DNA from: Sialis fuliginosa
Taxonomy: Eukaryota > Arthropoda > Insecta > Megaloptera > Sialidae
Reading direction: 5' to 3'
DNA length: 64,000 nt
Assembly: GCA_961205875.1 (NCBI GenBank)
Contig: OY540812.1
Span: 29,583,098-29,647,097, forward strand
Position 1 is the stretch's first letter; each line of letters starts with the position of its first letter. The position numbers were made by a program, and so were the translations under genes. Shown piece after piece: positions 33,476 to 46,604 of the stretch. Under the pieces are notes generated by a model. That model saw only the letters and a program-made list of their open reading frames with translations. It made no database searches and was not told the DNA's origin.

Positions 33476-34465
33476 CTGAAATAAACAATATATCATATTA
33501 GTTATGAATTAATAGACAAAAAAACATCTCCGGTTTGACAACATAGTACAACATAGGAACTATAAATCAGACATATATTTCAAATTAGTTTTCAAATGTT
33601 CGTTATATAGTTTAGTTTTACATATTAAAATTTCAAATCATTCTGATAGTTATTTTAAAAGTTACAGTTTTTAAAATAAAGTACATAAAAAATACTGGAG
33701 TATTAATAAATACTAGTATCGTCTATAATCAAAATTCAATCAATATTTTAGCTGCCTTAACGGCAACATCTTAGACAAGGTAAGATAAAGGACTCATAAC
33801 ACATTACCTAGCGTTGTTACCATATCGCACCACAAAAAATCGCTTCACGAGTCATTGACGTATCATTCGAATTTTAAAATTAAAATCAGTTGTTTGGAAT
33901 TATAAAATTAATTAGTAATAAATGTTTTATATTGCATTTAAAACTATTTTAGTGATAAATGATCAATAGAGAAACGTCTGTTTTCAACCACCATCTCTCA
34001 TACACAACAAATTCAATTGTAATCTAAGGCTTATTTGCATATTTTAAATTTTCGACTGACGCCTCTGATATATTTTCATGGAAACGACATATGATACAAG
34101 ATGATCGCCATCAGTTTTGGTAACAGTTTTGTATACGTACTAGTATTGGTTGTTATGTATCCATAGTCTTCCCTAATCTGAGGGCAATATACACACCTAA
34201 CCTACTTTTACAACAAAAATTTCCAAATAAAAACACTGCAATTGAACGCGAATTTAAATCATTATACGCATTCTCTACGTTTGACAGAAACCCAAAACTA
34301 TTTATTTTCGCTGTTTGGTGGCGTTGCTATGCTGTTGAACGATGCGAGGTGAAATAAACAAACAGTTAGAGGGGAAATCATGTGTGTATGTTAACTTTAT
34401 TTTACCTGCCTTAACGGTAACATAAATACATTTTTTTGTGCACACATATGGCACAGTACCTTTCT
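33476..34465. other. No recognised gene
   Basis: AT-rich with two copies of 'TGCCTTAACGG(C/T)AACAT' (about 33753 and 34408) and a partial internal repetition. If the - strand exon is real, this is its intron. Confidence 0.5.
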
Positions 34466-35951
34466 AGTATAGGAGCCAGCTGCAAAATCGGTGTAGATTT
34501 AACAACCGTCTGCCGTTATGATTTTTTTTTAAGTACTCACTCAGACAAAGCTCGGACGATGAGTCCGGTCCACCAGCTTGTAGGGATTTAATAGATAGGG
34601 CCCACGAAAAATACGCACAAAAAAATCACGTAACAATCGTTTGAATGAGACGGTTGCTTATAGTAGACCCCAATTAAAGATGTTTTGGATATACGGCAGA
34701 AATTTTTGCGTAGGGGTTTAATTACAGGGGTCTCTCAAAATTTCGACCCAAAAAAATCAGATAACAACCGGACCAGACCTGGTGCAAAATGTTTATTTGG
34801 ACGTATACTTACATAAAAACATAATGGCAGAATTTTTTATGGAGGGAGTTCGGTGCTATAAGGCCTACAAATGGCCAGAATTGGGCCCCAATCTTAAAAA
34901 TGCTATAAAATCTAAAATACCGAATGCCGCGCGGTGTATGCCTTTGTTATGAACTATAAAATAGATATATACCCATGGCAGAAGGTTTTATTCATGCAGT
35001 TCCCCCTCCCAGCTCCCCCAAAAGGTAAATTTGGATTAGTAATAAAATGCACTAAAAAAATCATAATAAATAGGCCTATAAAGGCTTATAAACTTATAAA
35101 ATGGTAATATATTATTGTATGTAATGTTAGACACCCCCCGTGCCCCCCCTTATACAATAATATATTATCATTTTAAAAGTTCATAAGCCATTATAGACCT
35201 AATTGTAATGATTTTTTAGCAAATTTTATTACTAACCCAAATTTTCTCTTGGGGCTGAGGGGGGAGGGCACGGGGGTGTCTAACATTACATACAATAATA
35301 TATTATCATTTTATAAGTTTATAAGCCTCTATAGGCTTATTTGTTATGATTTTTTAGTGCATTTTATTACTAACCCAAATTTACCTTTTGGGGGAGTTGG
35401 GAGGGGGAACTGCATGAATAAAAACTTCTGCCATGGGTATATATCTATTTTATAGTTCATAACAAAGGCATTCACCGCGCGGCAGAAATTTTCATTCGGT
35501 ATTTTAGATTTTACAGCATTTTTAAGATTGGGGCCCAATTCTGGTCATTTGTAGGCCTTATAGCACCGAACTCCCTACATAAAAAATTCTGCCATTATGT
35601 TATTATGTAAGTATACGTTCAAATAAACATTTTGCACCAGGTCTGGTCCGGTTGTTATCTGATTTTTTTGGGTCGAAATTTTGAGAGGCCCCTGTAATTA
35701 AACCCCTACGCAAAAATTTCTGCCGTATATCCAAAACATATTTAATTGGGGTCTACTATAAGCAACCGTCTCATTCAAACGGTTGTTACGTGATTTTTTT
35801 GTGCGTATTTTTCGTGGGCCCTATCTATTAAATCCCTACAGGCTGGTGGACCGGACTCATCGTCCGAGCTTTGTCTGAGTGAGTACTTCAAAAAACCATA
35901 ACGGCAGACGGTTGTTAAATCTACACCGAGTTTGCAGCTGGTTCCGATACT
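34466..35951. mobile_element. Large fold-back element, family G (1.5 kb)
   Basis: A palindromic element with arms of about 690 bp (roughly 34466-35150 and 35265-35951) whose tips read AGTATAGGAGCCAGCTG and its diverged inverse. The small centre repeats part of the arm again. The arms agree closely over long blocks such as 'GATATACGGCAGAAATTTTT' and 'CCTGGTGCAAAATGTTTATT'. A single arm occurs at 8385-8945. No coding capacity and no clear target duplication. Confidence 0.88.
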
Positions 35952-36125
35952 ATTCGAATGATATAAGTTTCATTCACTTCCTTTTATAATAAAAACTAAA
36001 AAACGTACGATAGTTTTGGGTGTTCACGTATTAATATTGGATTTTAATTTTACAAATAAAATTTGACAGTACCATAAATATTACAATTATAATTAATTGA
36101 TTTAAATCTTTGAGCTTTTTGTTTT

Positions 36126-36720
36126 TTAGGGTTCCGTACCTCAAAATTAAAAAAAAACGGAACTATTATGCCGTGTTTAGACCGAAAAAACAAAACAGCA
36201 ACAATGCAATAACAAAAGTGCAATAAACCCTATGCATTTTTAAATACGATGTGTTTTCAAACACCGTGTTGCTGTTTTGTTTTCTTTGGTCTAAACACGG
36301 CATTATATATCCTTCAAGACCCTTTTTCTCAAGAACGGCTAGATGTATCAAGTTGAATTGTTGAAATTAATATCAAATACTACAGTCTAGAATCTACAAC
36401 GTCATAGTCCTGTAAAAAATTAAAGTTTAGCGTATTTTGATACCGACAGACTGACTCACTGATCATCAAAACCTATAATATACTTCCCGTCTTGAAATTT
36501 TGTACGATGAAAGTTCTCATAGCACAAGTAAAGGAAAAATCCGAAAAATCAATAATTTCTAATTCTATGTGGAATTATAACGTGACAAACTTAATTTTGT
36601 GATTTCATTCATACAGCGTCTAAGTAAAGACGTCTTGGGAATCGGGTCCATTGTCTACGTAACTAACTATTGTCAATAATTAAATTTTATATAACAGTAC
36701 GGAACACTCAGGGCGCACTT
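36126..36720 (+). repeat. Family F dispersed repeat, copy 2
   Basis: Runs from 'TTTTTAGGGTTCCGTACC' to 'GTACGGAACACTCAGGGCGC'. It is interrupted near its start by a 134-bp MITE (36169-36302). It shares 'CTCATAGCACAA.T.AAGGAA' with the copy at 38540-38930. Confidence 0.75.
36169..36302. mobile_element. 134-bp MITE with TGCCGTGTTTAGACC ends
   Basis: Near-perfect inverted ends of about 35 bp and a TTA duplication (36166-36168 and 36303-36305), consistent with a PIF/Harbinger-type insertion. The empty site ('AACGGAACCCTTATAGG'-like) is seen in the family F copy near 38565. Confidence 0.75.
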
Positions 36721-37139
36721 GTCTGTCGTATTTATTTCTTCTATGAATATAAACATCGACGTTATAAATAACTCAAACGTTATAAATTCAGTATTGTAAC
36801 CAAGTATTGATCAAATATCAGTAAGTTATTTTTTGTATATCAACGATTTAAATTCATTCCAAGTGAAATAATAGAGTATGATTGGAAAGCTAGTATTTCG
36901 ATTTTGTGGACTCTAAACTAATTCCAAAATTAAACTGGCCCAATTTGATGTATGTACTTTAGTTAAAGAACTATAATAAAGGTATTATCGGAGTGATTTG
37001 AAATTTTAAAACGTAAAACTCGATTATACTGAGTGTCCCAGATAAGTTTTCCACCAATGAGATCTTAGTATCTATAAGAGATACTTACAGAATTAGTAAA
37101 ATGAGATGAATTATTTATAAGCACAGGGTGAGTATTAAT

Positions 37140-37834
37140 CAGGGCCGTAACTAGAGACTCTGGGTCCCCGGAGCAGCAAATGATCGAGGGACCTCTTGTA
37201 AAAATTTTACTGAACAATTTTCATGTACGTCACGTAAAAATTTGAAATTTAAAATTTTTACGTCGAACAGTTTCAGAGAAAATTGCCTGTAACAGACGGA
37301 TGGACAGACACCAAAGTGATTCCATTAGTGTTTCGTTTTCACGGAACAATAAAAATGCATTTTTTTTCGTTATGAATTTCCCAATTAAACTAAATATTTT
37401 AAAATTTTATGATTTTATTAGATAACTTAAAGAAATTAAAAAACCAAAACCATTAGTATTTTTTTTATATAACGACCATTAGTAAATGGATTTTAATAAA
37501 TTTTAAGATAATCTATTCCTGATGATTATAAATATGTAAGTGTGCCAAGTTCCAATTCAAAACCTTATTCAAAGCGGCTAAAAAATACATTTAAAAATAA
37601 AAATTTACTCGTTGATAACTTGTAGACAAAATAAGGTAGAGAGTTATAGATTTTTTATGCACTTTGCGATGGTACTAAAGATACTAATTTTTTGAGTTTT
37701 TGTTTTTGAAAAATTTTGTCCGTGTTGAAACAAAAAGAGTTGACTCAAAAAATGTTTAATTCCGGTTTCGTAAAAAATATGCTCGGGGGACCCAAGGCAC
37801 TGCCCCTTCTGCCCCGGTGGCAGTTACCGCCCTA
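37140..37834. mobile_element. hAT-like element, CAGGGCCGTAACTA family, long copy
   Basis: 695 bp with a perfect 8-bp duplication GTATTAAT (37132-37139 and 37835-37842) and ends CAGGGCCGTAACTAG and GGCAGTTACCGCCCTA. It is the longest member here and still lacks a transposase frame. Confidence 0.9.
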
Positions 37835-38539
37835 GTATTAATACATACATTTTTGAAGTAAAATTTTTTTAGCGAAACTAATGAATAGGAATTACCTCGA
37901 CAGATTTTAATATTCGACATGTTTTACGTCGGTTATGCGTGAGTGAAATAATTATACATATGTATAAGAGAAATATGAATAGCGCAATTTTACATTGGTG
38001 TAAAGCTACGTGTTTTCTATACGGTTTTATTTTAGTATTAAAATAATACGTTTGATGATTAATATAATACGTTTAGTTTTATTTATTTAATTCGTTTCAC
38101 TTCAACTTCAACCGTGTGGTGTGGGTGAGACACATCAATTTTTTTCTGCGTGGTCTAGATGGTACATCCAAAAAACTACTTTCGAATTTCATTAAATAAC
38201 TCTAATAACTGTTTACTTTGGAGCCACTTACAGGTGTATTTTTGAGTTAGAAAAAAATAAAAAATAGGGTCATATTCTACTAATTGAGATCTATATTTTG
38301 ATATCCCACACGTCTTGGTACACAATTTTTTTTTATTTGCTTCAAGGTAGGTGCCATTTTTAATTTAGAAAAAAATAAGAAAAAGAGTCAAATTCCACTG
38401 GTTTGGTTATGTGTCACATGCCTTGGCATAAAAAATAAATTTTTTGTTCAGTAAAAATTTCAAGTTTTTAACTTATGTAGTTAAAGAGATATTTTGCTAT
38501 GACTGAAAAGGACGGATGACGAAATGAGATTAATAGGGT

Positions 38540-38930
38540 TTCTTCGGAACCATAAAAACGGAACCCTTATAGGACCACTATGTCCGTCTGTCTGTGTGAA
38601 ATTTGGTACGAATAAGGTCTCATAGCACAAATGAAGGAAAAAATCCAAAAATCGTTAATTTCTAATTCTATAATATAATATATTTAGCATGTAAAAATAG
38701 CACGCCACTGAATTTTTATTTTTTATTACAAACAGTAGCATTATTTAAATATATTGTTCTTCTGTAAAATATCTTATGGATTTATTTATTCATGATAATT
38801 TAAATTGTACAATTTAATATTTTTATAATTTTTGAATTTTATTGATAAACACGGATTGTAAATAAGTTTTATAAAACGGTACGGAACTCTCAGGCCGCGA
38901 GTTCTACTTACTTGTCAAATTTTTATCTAT
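38540..38930 (+). repeat. Family F dispersed repeat, copy 3
   Basis: Uninterrupted copy from 'TTCTTCGGAACCATAAAAA' to 'CAGGCCGCGAGTTCTACTT'. It includes 'TGTCCGTCTGTCTGTGTG'. It gives the empty-site reference for the element inserted at 5897-6714. Confidence 0.7.
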
Positions 38931-39179
38931 CCATTCGTTCAATTGGTATAATAAAATTAATGTTGTTCCAGCCTTAATCCGGTCTCGTTAAAGATAAGCT
39001 CAAGAATCATTCACATAAAAAGGTCGCAATTAGACTTTTACCGATCCTTAAAGAACGTTAGAATTTACGATAACTGTAACACTTTTCTAATGAAAACCGC
39101 GTTTGAAATTAAAGAAAAGTGTAGAAAAATATATTAGAAGTATATCGGAAAATCATAGAAAAACCCTCTTGAAAAAAAA

Positions 39180-39560
39180 AACATAAAAAACCCGGAAACC
39201 ATTGAATAACATCGAATTGACGCACGGCCCTCTTGAACGTGGAGGGGTGAAAAAGAAAACCTCCCAATCACATTTTCTCGATGAGGAAAATTCGCGGTGC
39301 TTCTTCTTAGACAATAAAATCCGGGGGTGGTTTTTTTTCCTGCTGATTTTTGTGAAACAATAAAACGGAATGGTGAAAATATCGCCACGTACCGTTTGGT
39401 TTGCAGTCGGGAAATTGTCTGTCAGGGAAAATTGTCTCGTCGAAATTGTATACTGGTCGGAAAAACAATTTACACTTACAAGTTTTTTATTTATACACGC
39501 ACACACGTCGATTGGGAGATCTCGAGACGCTCAGTTGCCAAACACTGTATTAAAGAAAAG
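39180..39560. other. GC-richer island, function not recognised
   Basis: Stands out from its AT-rich surroundings and has open frames of 70-117 codons on both strands (for example 39153-39506 on the -). None shows a known domain, and the overlap of equally long frames on both strands argues against any one. An orphan 'CAGGGTCGTAACTAGAGGC' hAT-like end follows at about 39594. Confidence 0.4.
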
Positions 39561-39746
39561 TGGCATTCATCCCAAAATTTAACAAGTATGAACAGGGTCG
39601 TAACTAGAGGCTCTGAGGCCCCGGGGCAGCAAGTGATCAGGGGGTCCTTATAAATGTTTTGTTGAACAATTTTTATGTATGTGACTATTTCAAAAAAAAT
39701 TAAAGTAAAAATATTAACGCTTTTAAATTTTAATTATTATTTATAT

Positions 39747-40512
39747 TGCTTCCTCGCAATATCGAAGATACGAGAAGCTTTGTGATCGTTTCAGATTGAG
39801 ACAAAAAAAATCTTCTCTGATTTCAAAATTTTAAATTGATCTATCCGTTTCAGGTCAAGACAAACACTTTAAGTTCCGTGTCTGTCTGTCTGTCCGTCCG
39901 TGTGTCCGTCCGTCCGTCTGTCCCCTGAATCCTTGTCACACGCATAACTCATGAACCACTGAACCGATATTGTTGAAACTTGGTCGGATGGTTGGGTCTG
40001 GCTTGAGGACGGTCCCATTTCAAAATCATCAAAATCGTGTGTAAGGGGGAGAGGTGACATCCCAAAATATTTAATTTTTCAAGATATAGAATATTTTTTG
40101 TAGAGCATTAAATTTCCTATAATATGGGTCTACAACGTTTGTTGTAAAATATTCCCTTACAATGATATATCTCAATTTATTTTAAAAATTCGTGTTTTGT
40201 TTTTCTAAATTGATATTTCCTTGGATATATTAAATGTTTAACGTTTTAAATGTCATTTTGACGATTGTATAAATTTAGATTTAGATTGAAATTGTAAAAA
40301 ATTAAAAATATACCATAACATAATCAGGTGCGTTTTATGAAAAATTTCGAACTAATATTTTTTAGTAAAATTGTATAAAAATTAAATTGTTAACCAATTC
40401 CAGGCAATTTATCTAAACACTATCGGTTTTTATTTAAATTATTCAATAATTAACTACCTTTGGTGAATTTAGCACGAGGAAGCACTGTGCATTTACTTGG
40501 CAGATGTTTTTT
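39747..40512 (+). repeat. Family B dispersed repeat, copy 1
   Basis: Starts 'ATTGCTTCCTCGCAATATCG', carries a TCTGTCTGTCCGTCC tract and ends 'GCACTGTGCATTTACTTGGC'. Other copies are at 50740-51885 (split by family A), 54135-54780 (-) and 55795-57370 (-, split by a hAT-like element). This copy shows the uninterrupted insertion site of family A at about 40315. Confidence 0.8.
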
Positions 40513-41974
40513 TTATAAACAATTAAAATTTCACTATACTCTATTTCATTTAAGAATGCAGTGGTTGCCGTGGTTTTTGACGGTAAAATGCACGATTCGT
40601 ACCAATGATGCTCGAGCTGTTTTAGTTTTTTTAAACCTTGTCGATTTAATCAAAAAAATGTAAAAAAAACATTTGTTAAATTTTTTTAAAGCTGTAATAA
40701 CTAATTCATTTTAATTTTTTAAGTTGATACCCCTGGAAAATAAACATTTTGTAGTACATATTATTCACTGAAAATTAGGACCTGATACCTTCAATTGTTT
40801 TTGTTTTATTCAATTGTTAATAATGGAACCCATTCTTGTCTTTGATTAGCAATAAAGGTTTCTGTAAAACCTTTATTTTTGTAAAACTATTTGTATGTGT
40901 TCCTAAAGATATAATCGATTGTCGCTATAAAAAAGTAAAATTTTTCAATTCTTTGGGAAATGGTACAAATGCATATCCGCTAACCATAAAGTGGTAAGAG
41001 TTTAGACTTTAAGTAATTTTTATAGTTCATCAAAATACACAAGAGCGTATCCAAATTTACTAGGTTGGCAGTGGTGCGTTATACAGTAGGCAAGTTAGGT
41101 TAGGAGGGCACAATAAATATATTTCCTGTTTTTTTTTTAAAGAAAATTTAATCATTAATTAAGAGCGTTGCTAAGGAAAGTGTCACATAATTATAATTAT
41201 TTAGTTACATATTATATTATTTAATGATAAAACCATAACAATTGTGGTATTATAAAGTTTTAGTTTAACTTCAAACAGTTCATCTGTTAGTTAAAAGTTA
41301 AACTTAAGATTAAATAATAATTTTTAACTGGACATTGAGAAACACATCTATAGTTTAAGCTCTAGTTTAACTTTGACAAGTAGTTTAAACTCATTTTAAT
41401 TCAAAATTTCAATTTTATAAATATTTTATCATAATATATATATTTACTAAAACGTAGTTCAATAGCACATTTATTGATTTTAAAACAAAACGCAAAAGTT
41501 TAATCTTCAAAAATAATCAGATATCAACACAAATTAAATGAAATCTCTTTATAATTTATAAATCTCTCTAAAACCATTAAAATTGACAAAGCATCCCTAT
41601 TATAATTGGTTATCCTAGAATTTAACTAACGCTTCAAAGTCGTGCAATTAACAATAATTTACATTACAAAAATAGAAATGTTTTACTCGTCGTAAATACT
41701 GTAAAATAAATTAAAAATTGTCATATGTTTAAATTTTGCTAAATATTTCTGAAATTTCTTCAGCAACCCACTTAAAAGTTTACATTTACTGAAAGAAAAC
41801 ATTACAGTCTCCATATTTACTTATAATTAGTTTAATATCGATCGGTTTTAATTTTCTGTTATAAAAATATAAACAAAGTTCAATATGTGTAGTTTTGGCA
41901 ATTTTTAAACCATTAAAACTCACTACATGTCGCAAAATGTAATAAATCAACAGCAATCCTTTTGAATTCACTTG
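40513..41974. other. AT-rich, no gene seen
   Basis: Contains short imperfect 'AGTTTAAACT'-type words around 41265-41400 and a partial TTAGG run near 41096. Nothing else recognised. Confidence 0.5.
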
Positions 41975-42306
41975 TGTCCGGTATTATAAAGGAGCTAGCA
42001 AAATTTGCTAGCTAGCAATTACTTTCAAATGGGGTATTAATTCTGTACTAGTATCTATGGATTAGTTATGGAATTTAGAGCAGTGACACTTCAACTAATT
42101 GTAACACAGTTGGCATCTTTCACCGTACAAAATAATTTTCATAATATCACCACTGTTTTAATACCGTTGGTATTTACTTACAACGCGTGCGCGAAACTTG
42201 TCAAAATCTTCAACAAACTCCAAAAGAACTGTCATATAAGTTTGATATCTCATTTGAAAGTGCTTGCTAGCTAACAAATTTGCTAGCTCCTTTATAATAC
42301 CGGACA
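41975..42306. mobile_element. Family H MITE, copy 2
   Basis: 332 bp, nearly identical to 692-1006 except for extra 'AAAATTTGCTAGCTAGC' near the left end. The flanks are TTG and TTA, a one-base-diverged 3-bp duplication. Confidence 0.8.
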
Positions 42307-44650
42307 TTACTATATCATCAGAATAGAACAGTACTTAAGGAGGAAGCCCACTTTAAGCAGCCGAAAATAATCGAATTGAAAGATTATTTACATAATTAAA
42401 AAATTTTATGTGCGTATTATTACATCATTTAACTATCAAAAACATTTTTTATTTTAAAATGGCGGATGCATGTACGACACATGCTTTAAAGACGGTGTAC
42501 AAACACCCTGTATAAACTTCGTAATATTTAATAATCATGGATTAATAACACAAATTATAAATAACAGTAAACTTATTTATCACATTAAATTAAATTTAAT
42601 ATCACTTTAGCATCCCTTTAATAAAATAGTAGCCCGTGAATATGTTCACTTAATCCGCATCTGTCCTAACATATCATCAGCTTAATTTTAAATTAAACAT
42701 AAAACAAGTTTCACGTAACCGAATCTACCCCACTTTACCTTACAGTGTACAATAACTGTTAAGCGCATTCTGGCAGGGCCTCACATTAACTGTAATGTAA
42801 TTTCACTAATTGAGAGCTGAATAATCAAGCCCGGAGTCTGAAAACTCCGGAGACTTCTCGACGAACAATATTTTCAGTTAAAGTTAATATTTGAACTCTG
42901 CTACGAATTTTAAGCAGATTAATTAAGTAATGTTACTGAATTTTCTGACTTTAAGTGGTTTTAATCGTAAGTAAACAGTAAGAATGTGTATTTTTGTTTT
43001 TATTTGAAATATTGCTAAAGGGTTAAGTATTTAAGATTAAAATATAATTAATAATAATAATACATTTTTATAAAATATTCTTTTAAACAAAACTTTTTCT
43101 AAAAAGGCTGTAGAATGTATATTCTATTACATTTTCAGAAAAACTTTAATTATTAGTTTTATTATGTTTTTTTAGTATTCCGTACCAAACGGAACACTTA
43201 TAGAATCACTACGGTGTCCGTCCGTCCATCCTTTTGTCACAGGTGATTTTCTATGAAACTATTCGATGTAATATATAGAGTGTGGTGACCCAATTATAGA
43301 CGTGAAATATAAAAAGTTGAATTTTGATTATGGGGGTTAATTTTAGGGCATAAATTGGTAAATGGAAAAAAATATTATTGAAGAATGAATTTATCAATTA
43401 CTATGCATTTTTAAATTCTTTATTATGCATTTTTAAAAACATTTTTCGGGAAAAACACTTAAAAATTTATGTCCCCACCCTTAAAGTATCGCTCAGAAAC
43501 ATCAGAAAAAATCATGAACATTGAGAATTAGGTGTAGATTGAGCCAAAATTATAAGGATTTAAAAATTTTAACGCGATCAATTGTTATAAACAATTGCAT
43601 TGTTTATTAAATGAACCATTTTTTAAGAGACAAAGTTTTTAAACAAAAAATATTTGTCACGATGTAAGGAACAACTTTTTTCCTTACACATTTTTCAAAA
43701 TTTTCAATAATTTAAGTGGTGGCAAGTGGCAAGGAACACTAATTATGCAAGTTGTAGCTTACACTTTTATTCATTTATTTTTTATTTTATATACATCGTT
43801 TAACTTTAATTTATAATATTATTTTTAAAGATAATAAAAATAAAATATTTTCTAAAGAAATTACACAAATGTGAAAAAAAGAAAGCCGTTAAATGTTTTA
43901 CCATAAAAATAATCCCAAAGACATTAAGAAAAGTAGCAAATATCGGAAAACGTTTTTCCAATAAAATCGTAAACGAATGAAGAATCTAGAATTAAAATAA
44001 ATGAAAAGTTATAAAAGAAAACAAACCTGTAATTTCCCAAAAGAAAAATAAATATGAATATTTGTCTCGAGGGACATATTTTTTTAATTCTTCTTTTCAT
44101 TTTTAATCTAGCAAAAGCGTCCAAGAAGGCCATGCTTTTTACGCAAACATAGTAGGTTTCCTTCTGTTTTTCTCCGTCCCTTTTTTCCGACATCACTTTA
44201 AACTGATTAAACAATTTATTTTATGAAATTAGAATTGCATTTGTTTTATAAAATAAATTCACAATCTTATGTTTATTTTCAACATCTCAAATTGACTGTA
44301 GCAGTAAAAATTACATTTTCTACGTGAAAAACTTCAAAAGAGACGACGCTTTTATTTAATAATGAATCAGAGATCATTTTTGTTACTTTTCAATTAATTT
44401 TTTTTCAATTACGAAACTTGAAACATGATTACATAAAATTTTGATTTATAGGTTTTTTTAATGAATAGGACTGAGACGAGACATTTCTCGAACTCATTTT
44501 AATGGTTTGTCAATAATTAGTCTTTCAACATTATTCATTGATGTCTGCAAGATACAATGTAAACAATGTTTAGATCATTTTAAATTAAAACTGTGACGAA
44601 ATTATTATGTCTTTCACAAATCTCTTTTTGTCTCGTCTATATTGATATAA
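42307..44650. other. Mostly featureless; short hairpin and family F end
   Basis: A GC-richer patch at about 42770-42870 contains the hairpin CCGGAGT...ACTCCGG (near 42831-42850). A family F fragment ('CGTACCAAACGGAACACTTA', 43178-43270) follows. No coding frame was accepted. Confidence 0.45.
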
Positions 44651-45144
44651 GACACTGGCATCAGTTTTGGACGCTTTAAGAGTAAGGTATACTGTTTTTT
44701 AGGATTGATGGGCTTCTTGTTTGTAATTCTCATGAACTCATGTTATTTATAAAACAAGTACCTTTTTATTAAATCAATTTGATTACCAAAGTTTCAAATA
44801 TAGTTTTTTTGTAATAATTATAGCATTTTATTTTATTTATGCTTTTTCCAGTAATGGACAAAGTAAAACCAGTAATGGGCACCCAGTGATGGACACTTGC
44901 TAATGATTACAAAATAATAAGTACTACGACACAAAAGATTTAAAATACAGAATCGTAAAATTTGCAACAATGTAAAGCACATTGGCCGATTGTCATCAAA
45001 TTACGCTGTTTGACAGTTAAGTGTCTATAGATTATGATTCAGGAATGGCAGTAATCAAATATCAACAAATATCTCTAATTTAGTACATTTAATTAAACAT
45101 GTGTCCAACACTGGTGTATTGATCAAGACTGATGCCATTACCTT
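44651..45144 (+). mobile_element. Family D DNA element, copy 3 (uninterrupted)
   Basis: Starts 'ACTGGCATCAGTTTTGG' and ends 'AAGACTGATGCCATTACC'. It is the clean reference copy for the insertions seen in the copies at 5897 and 9542. Confidence 0.75.
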
Positions 45145-45227
45145 ATTGTACTCAACTAATAACTAATTCATAAAACTGATTTCCACATTTTGTATATTTT
45201 ATGTATGTCTATAGGTGCATCATAATA

Positions 45228-45387
45228 CAGTGGAACCTCTTAAGTACGTTTTCCACCATTGTACGTTTTTATTTTTAGGTCCCGGCATGGGCATTCAAAA
45301 CCCCATGTTATTTTGTTAGAACGTTTTTCTCGTTAGTACGTGTTTTACTCTCAGTCTCTTCAAAAACGTACAAACGAGGTTCCATTG
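45228..45387. mobile_element. Pogo/Tigger-like MITE (160 bp)
   Basis: Inverted ends CAGTGGAACCTCTTAAGTACG and the inverse of 'CAATGGAACCTCGTTTGTACG', flanked by TA on each side (45226-45227 and 45388-45389). The TA duplication and CAGTGGAACCTC start fit the pogo branch of Tc1/mariner. Confidence 0.8.
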
Positions 45388-46019
45388 TATAAGAATTAAT
45401 ATATTTTTTTAACAAATTTTGAAATAGTTTCGTTTTGTCTCGATCTCGTTTTGAGACCGAGGCGAGATAGAAAAAAGTTTTATCTCAACGTGCAACCCTA
45501 GTTATATTCAATTCGATTTTTTATTCAATAACTGATATTTTCCCTCCCTGTAAAAATGTAGTATAATTTTCAGTAATAATTAAATTGAAAAATCAACCAT
45601 AGCTAGTATTAGTTAGTAAAGCCAAATTATATACATATGTATGTATTGTACGGTTTGTACAAGTATGTTTATAGGTACATAAATACATACATGAAAACAG
45701 TAGCGGTTCGTTGAAATAATATTTTAATATTAGTCAGATGAATGTTTTGATAACAATATTAATTCAATAACATTCGCATAGAGAATGTATTTTCTGAATT
45801 TATGAATAAAACTAATTTATTATGGACCGGACTATTATTTTTTTAAATAGATTAAAAAATATGTTTTTATTTATTTCATATAATACGATTTTTATAATTA
45901 TCTATCACGAAAAATGAGGTTAAATATTGGTTAAAACACAACTCTTATGAGAAAATTTTACTGAACTGAAAATGTTAGGAAGATTTAACATAAAAATGGA
46001 TTTTCATGAATGTAGCAAC

Positions 46020-46250
46020 TACTGTATTCAGTAACTTAATCAGTGATAATTCACTGATTCCTTCTGTGAACTTAAAATTCAATGAAAATCTATACCAGGT
46101 CTCGCTGACCAACCAGTGAATTTGGCCATATTAACAATGATCCACTGATTTGTTCAGTGATTATCCATTGATTAGCAGTGGTCTACTTTTCACTATTTTA
46201 CAGCACTGATAATCAGTGACTATTCACTGATTCAGTTTTAGAGAGTAAAT
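46020..46250 (+). repeat. TCAGTG/CACTGA-rich dispersed element, copy 3
   Basis: Same word order as 2705-2940, including 'TTGGCCATATTAACA' and the end 'TATTCACTGATTCAGTTT'. Confidence 0.7.
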
Positions 46251-46604
46251 TTTTGTGATGATACTATCGGCCTCCCTGCGACTTCGCCCGCGTTGTTTCC
46301 TTTTACACGCATAGAAAAGTTCACTTAAAACAAAAAAATATTGTTTAAAACATAGAATTTTATTGTTTTCATCCGATAATATTGTTTTAACAATAATATG
46401 ATATAAGATTAAAATTATATTTTTAGATTAAGAAAATGTTATTTTCGAATAGGGTTGTCAGAAACTCACGATGTCAAAAGAGAACTACTCCATTTAAAAA
46501 AGAGAAAAAAAGGACTTTTATTTTGTATTAATTATTTGAATAAGTAATTTTTGTTATAGTTGTGTTTTATATAAATTTAAACTAAAATAGTTAAATACAA
46601 GTCT

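Noticed and set aside
34240-34390. Possible signal-peptide exon for the cysteine-rich gene on the - strand
   Set aside because: A short frame begins with a hydrophobic stretch but hits a stop with no plausible GT donor before it.
34545-34560. 'GACGATGAGTCC' as a hammerhead core in family G
   Set aside because: It lacks the CUGA order and no GAAA block follows a stem.
39153-39506. 117-codon - frame and 108-codon + frame over the same bases
   Set aside because: Overlapping long frames on both strands with no domain, splice context or codon bias. Kept only as an unexplained island.
42770-42870. Possible micro-exon between splice-like sites
   Set aside because: Frames on both strands contain stops or lack a consistent phase. 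Noted only as a hairpin-bearing patch.
43924-44214. 96-codon - frame
   Set aside because: Low-complexity, lysine- and phenylalanine-rich translation as expected from AT-rich DNA. No homology recognised.
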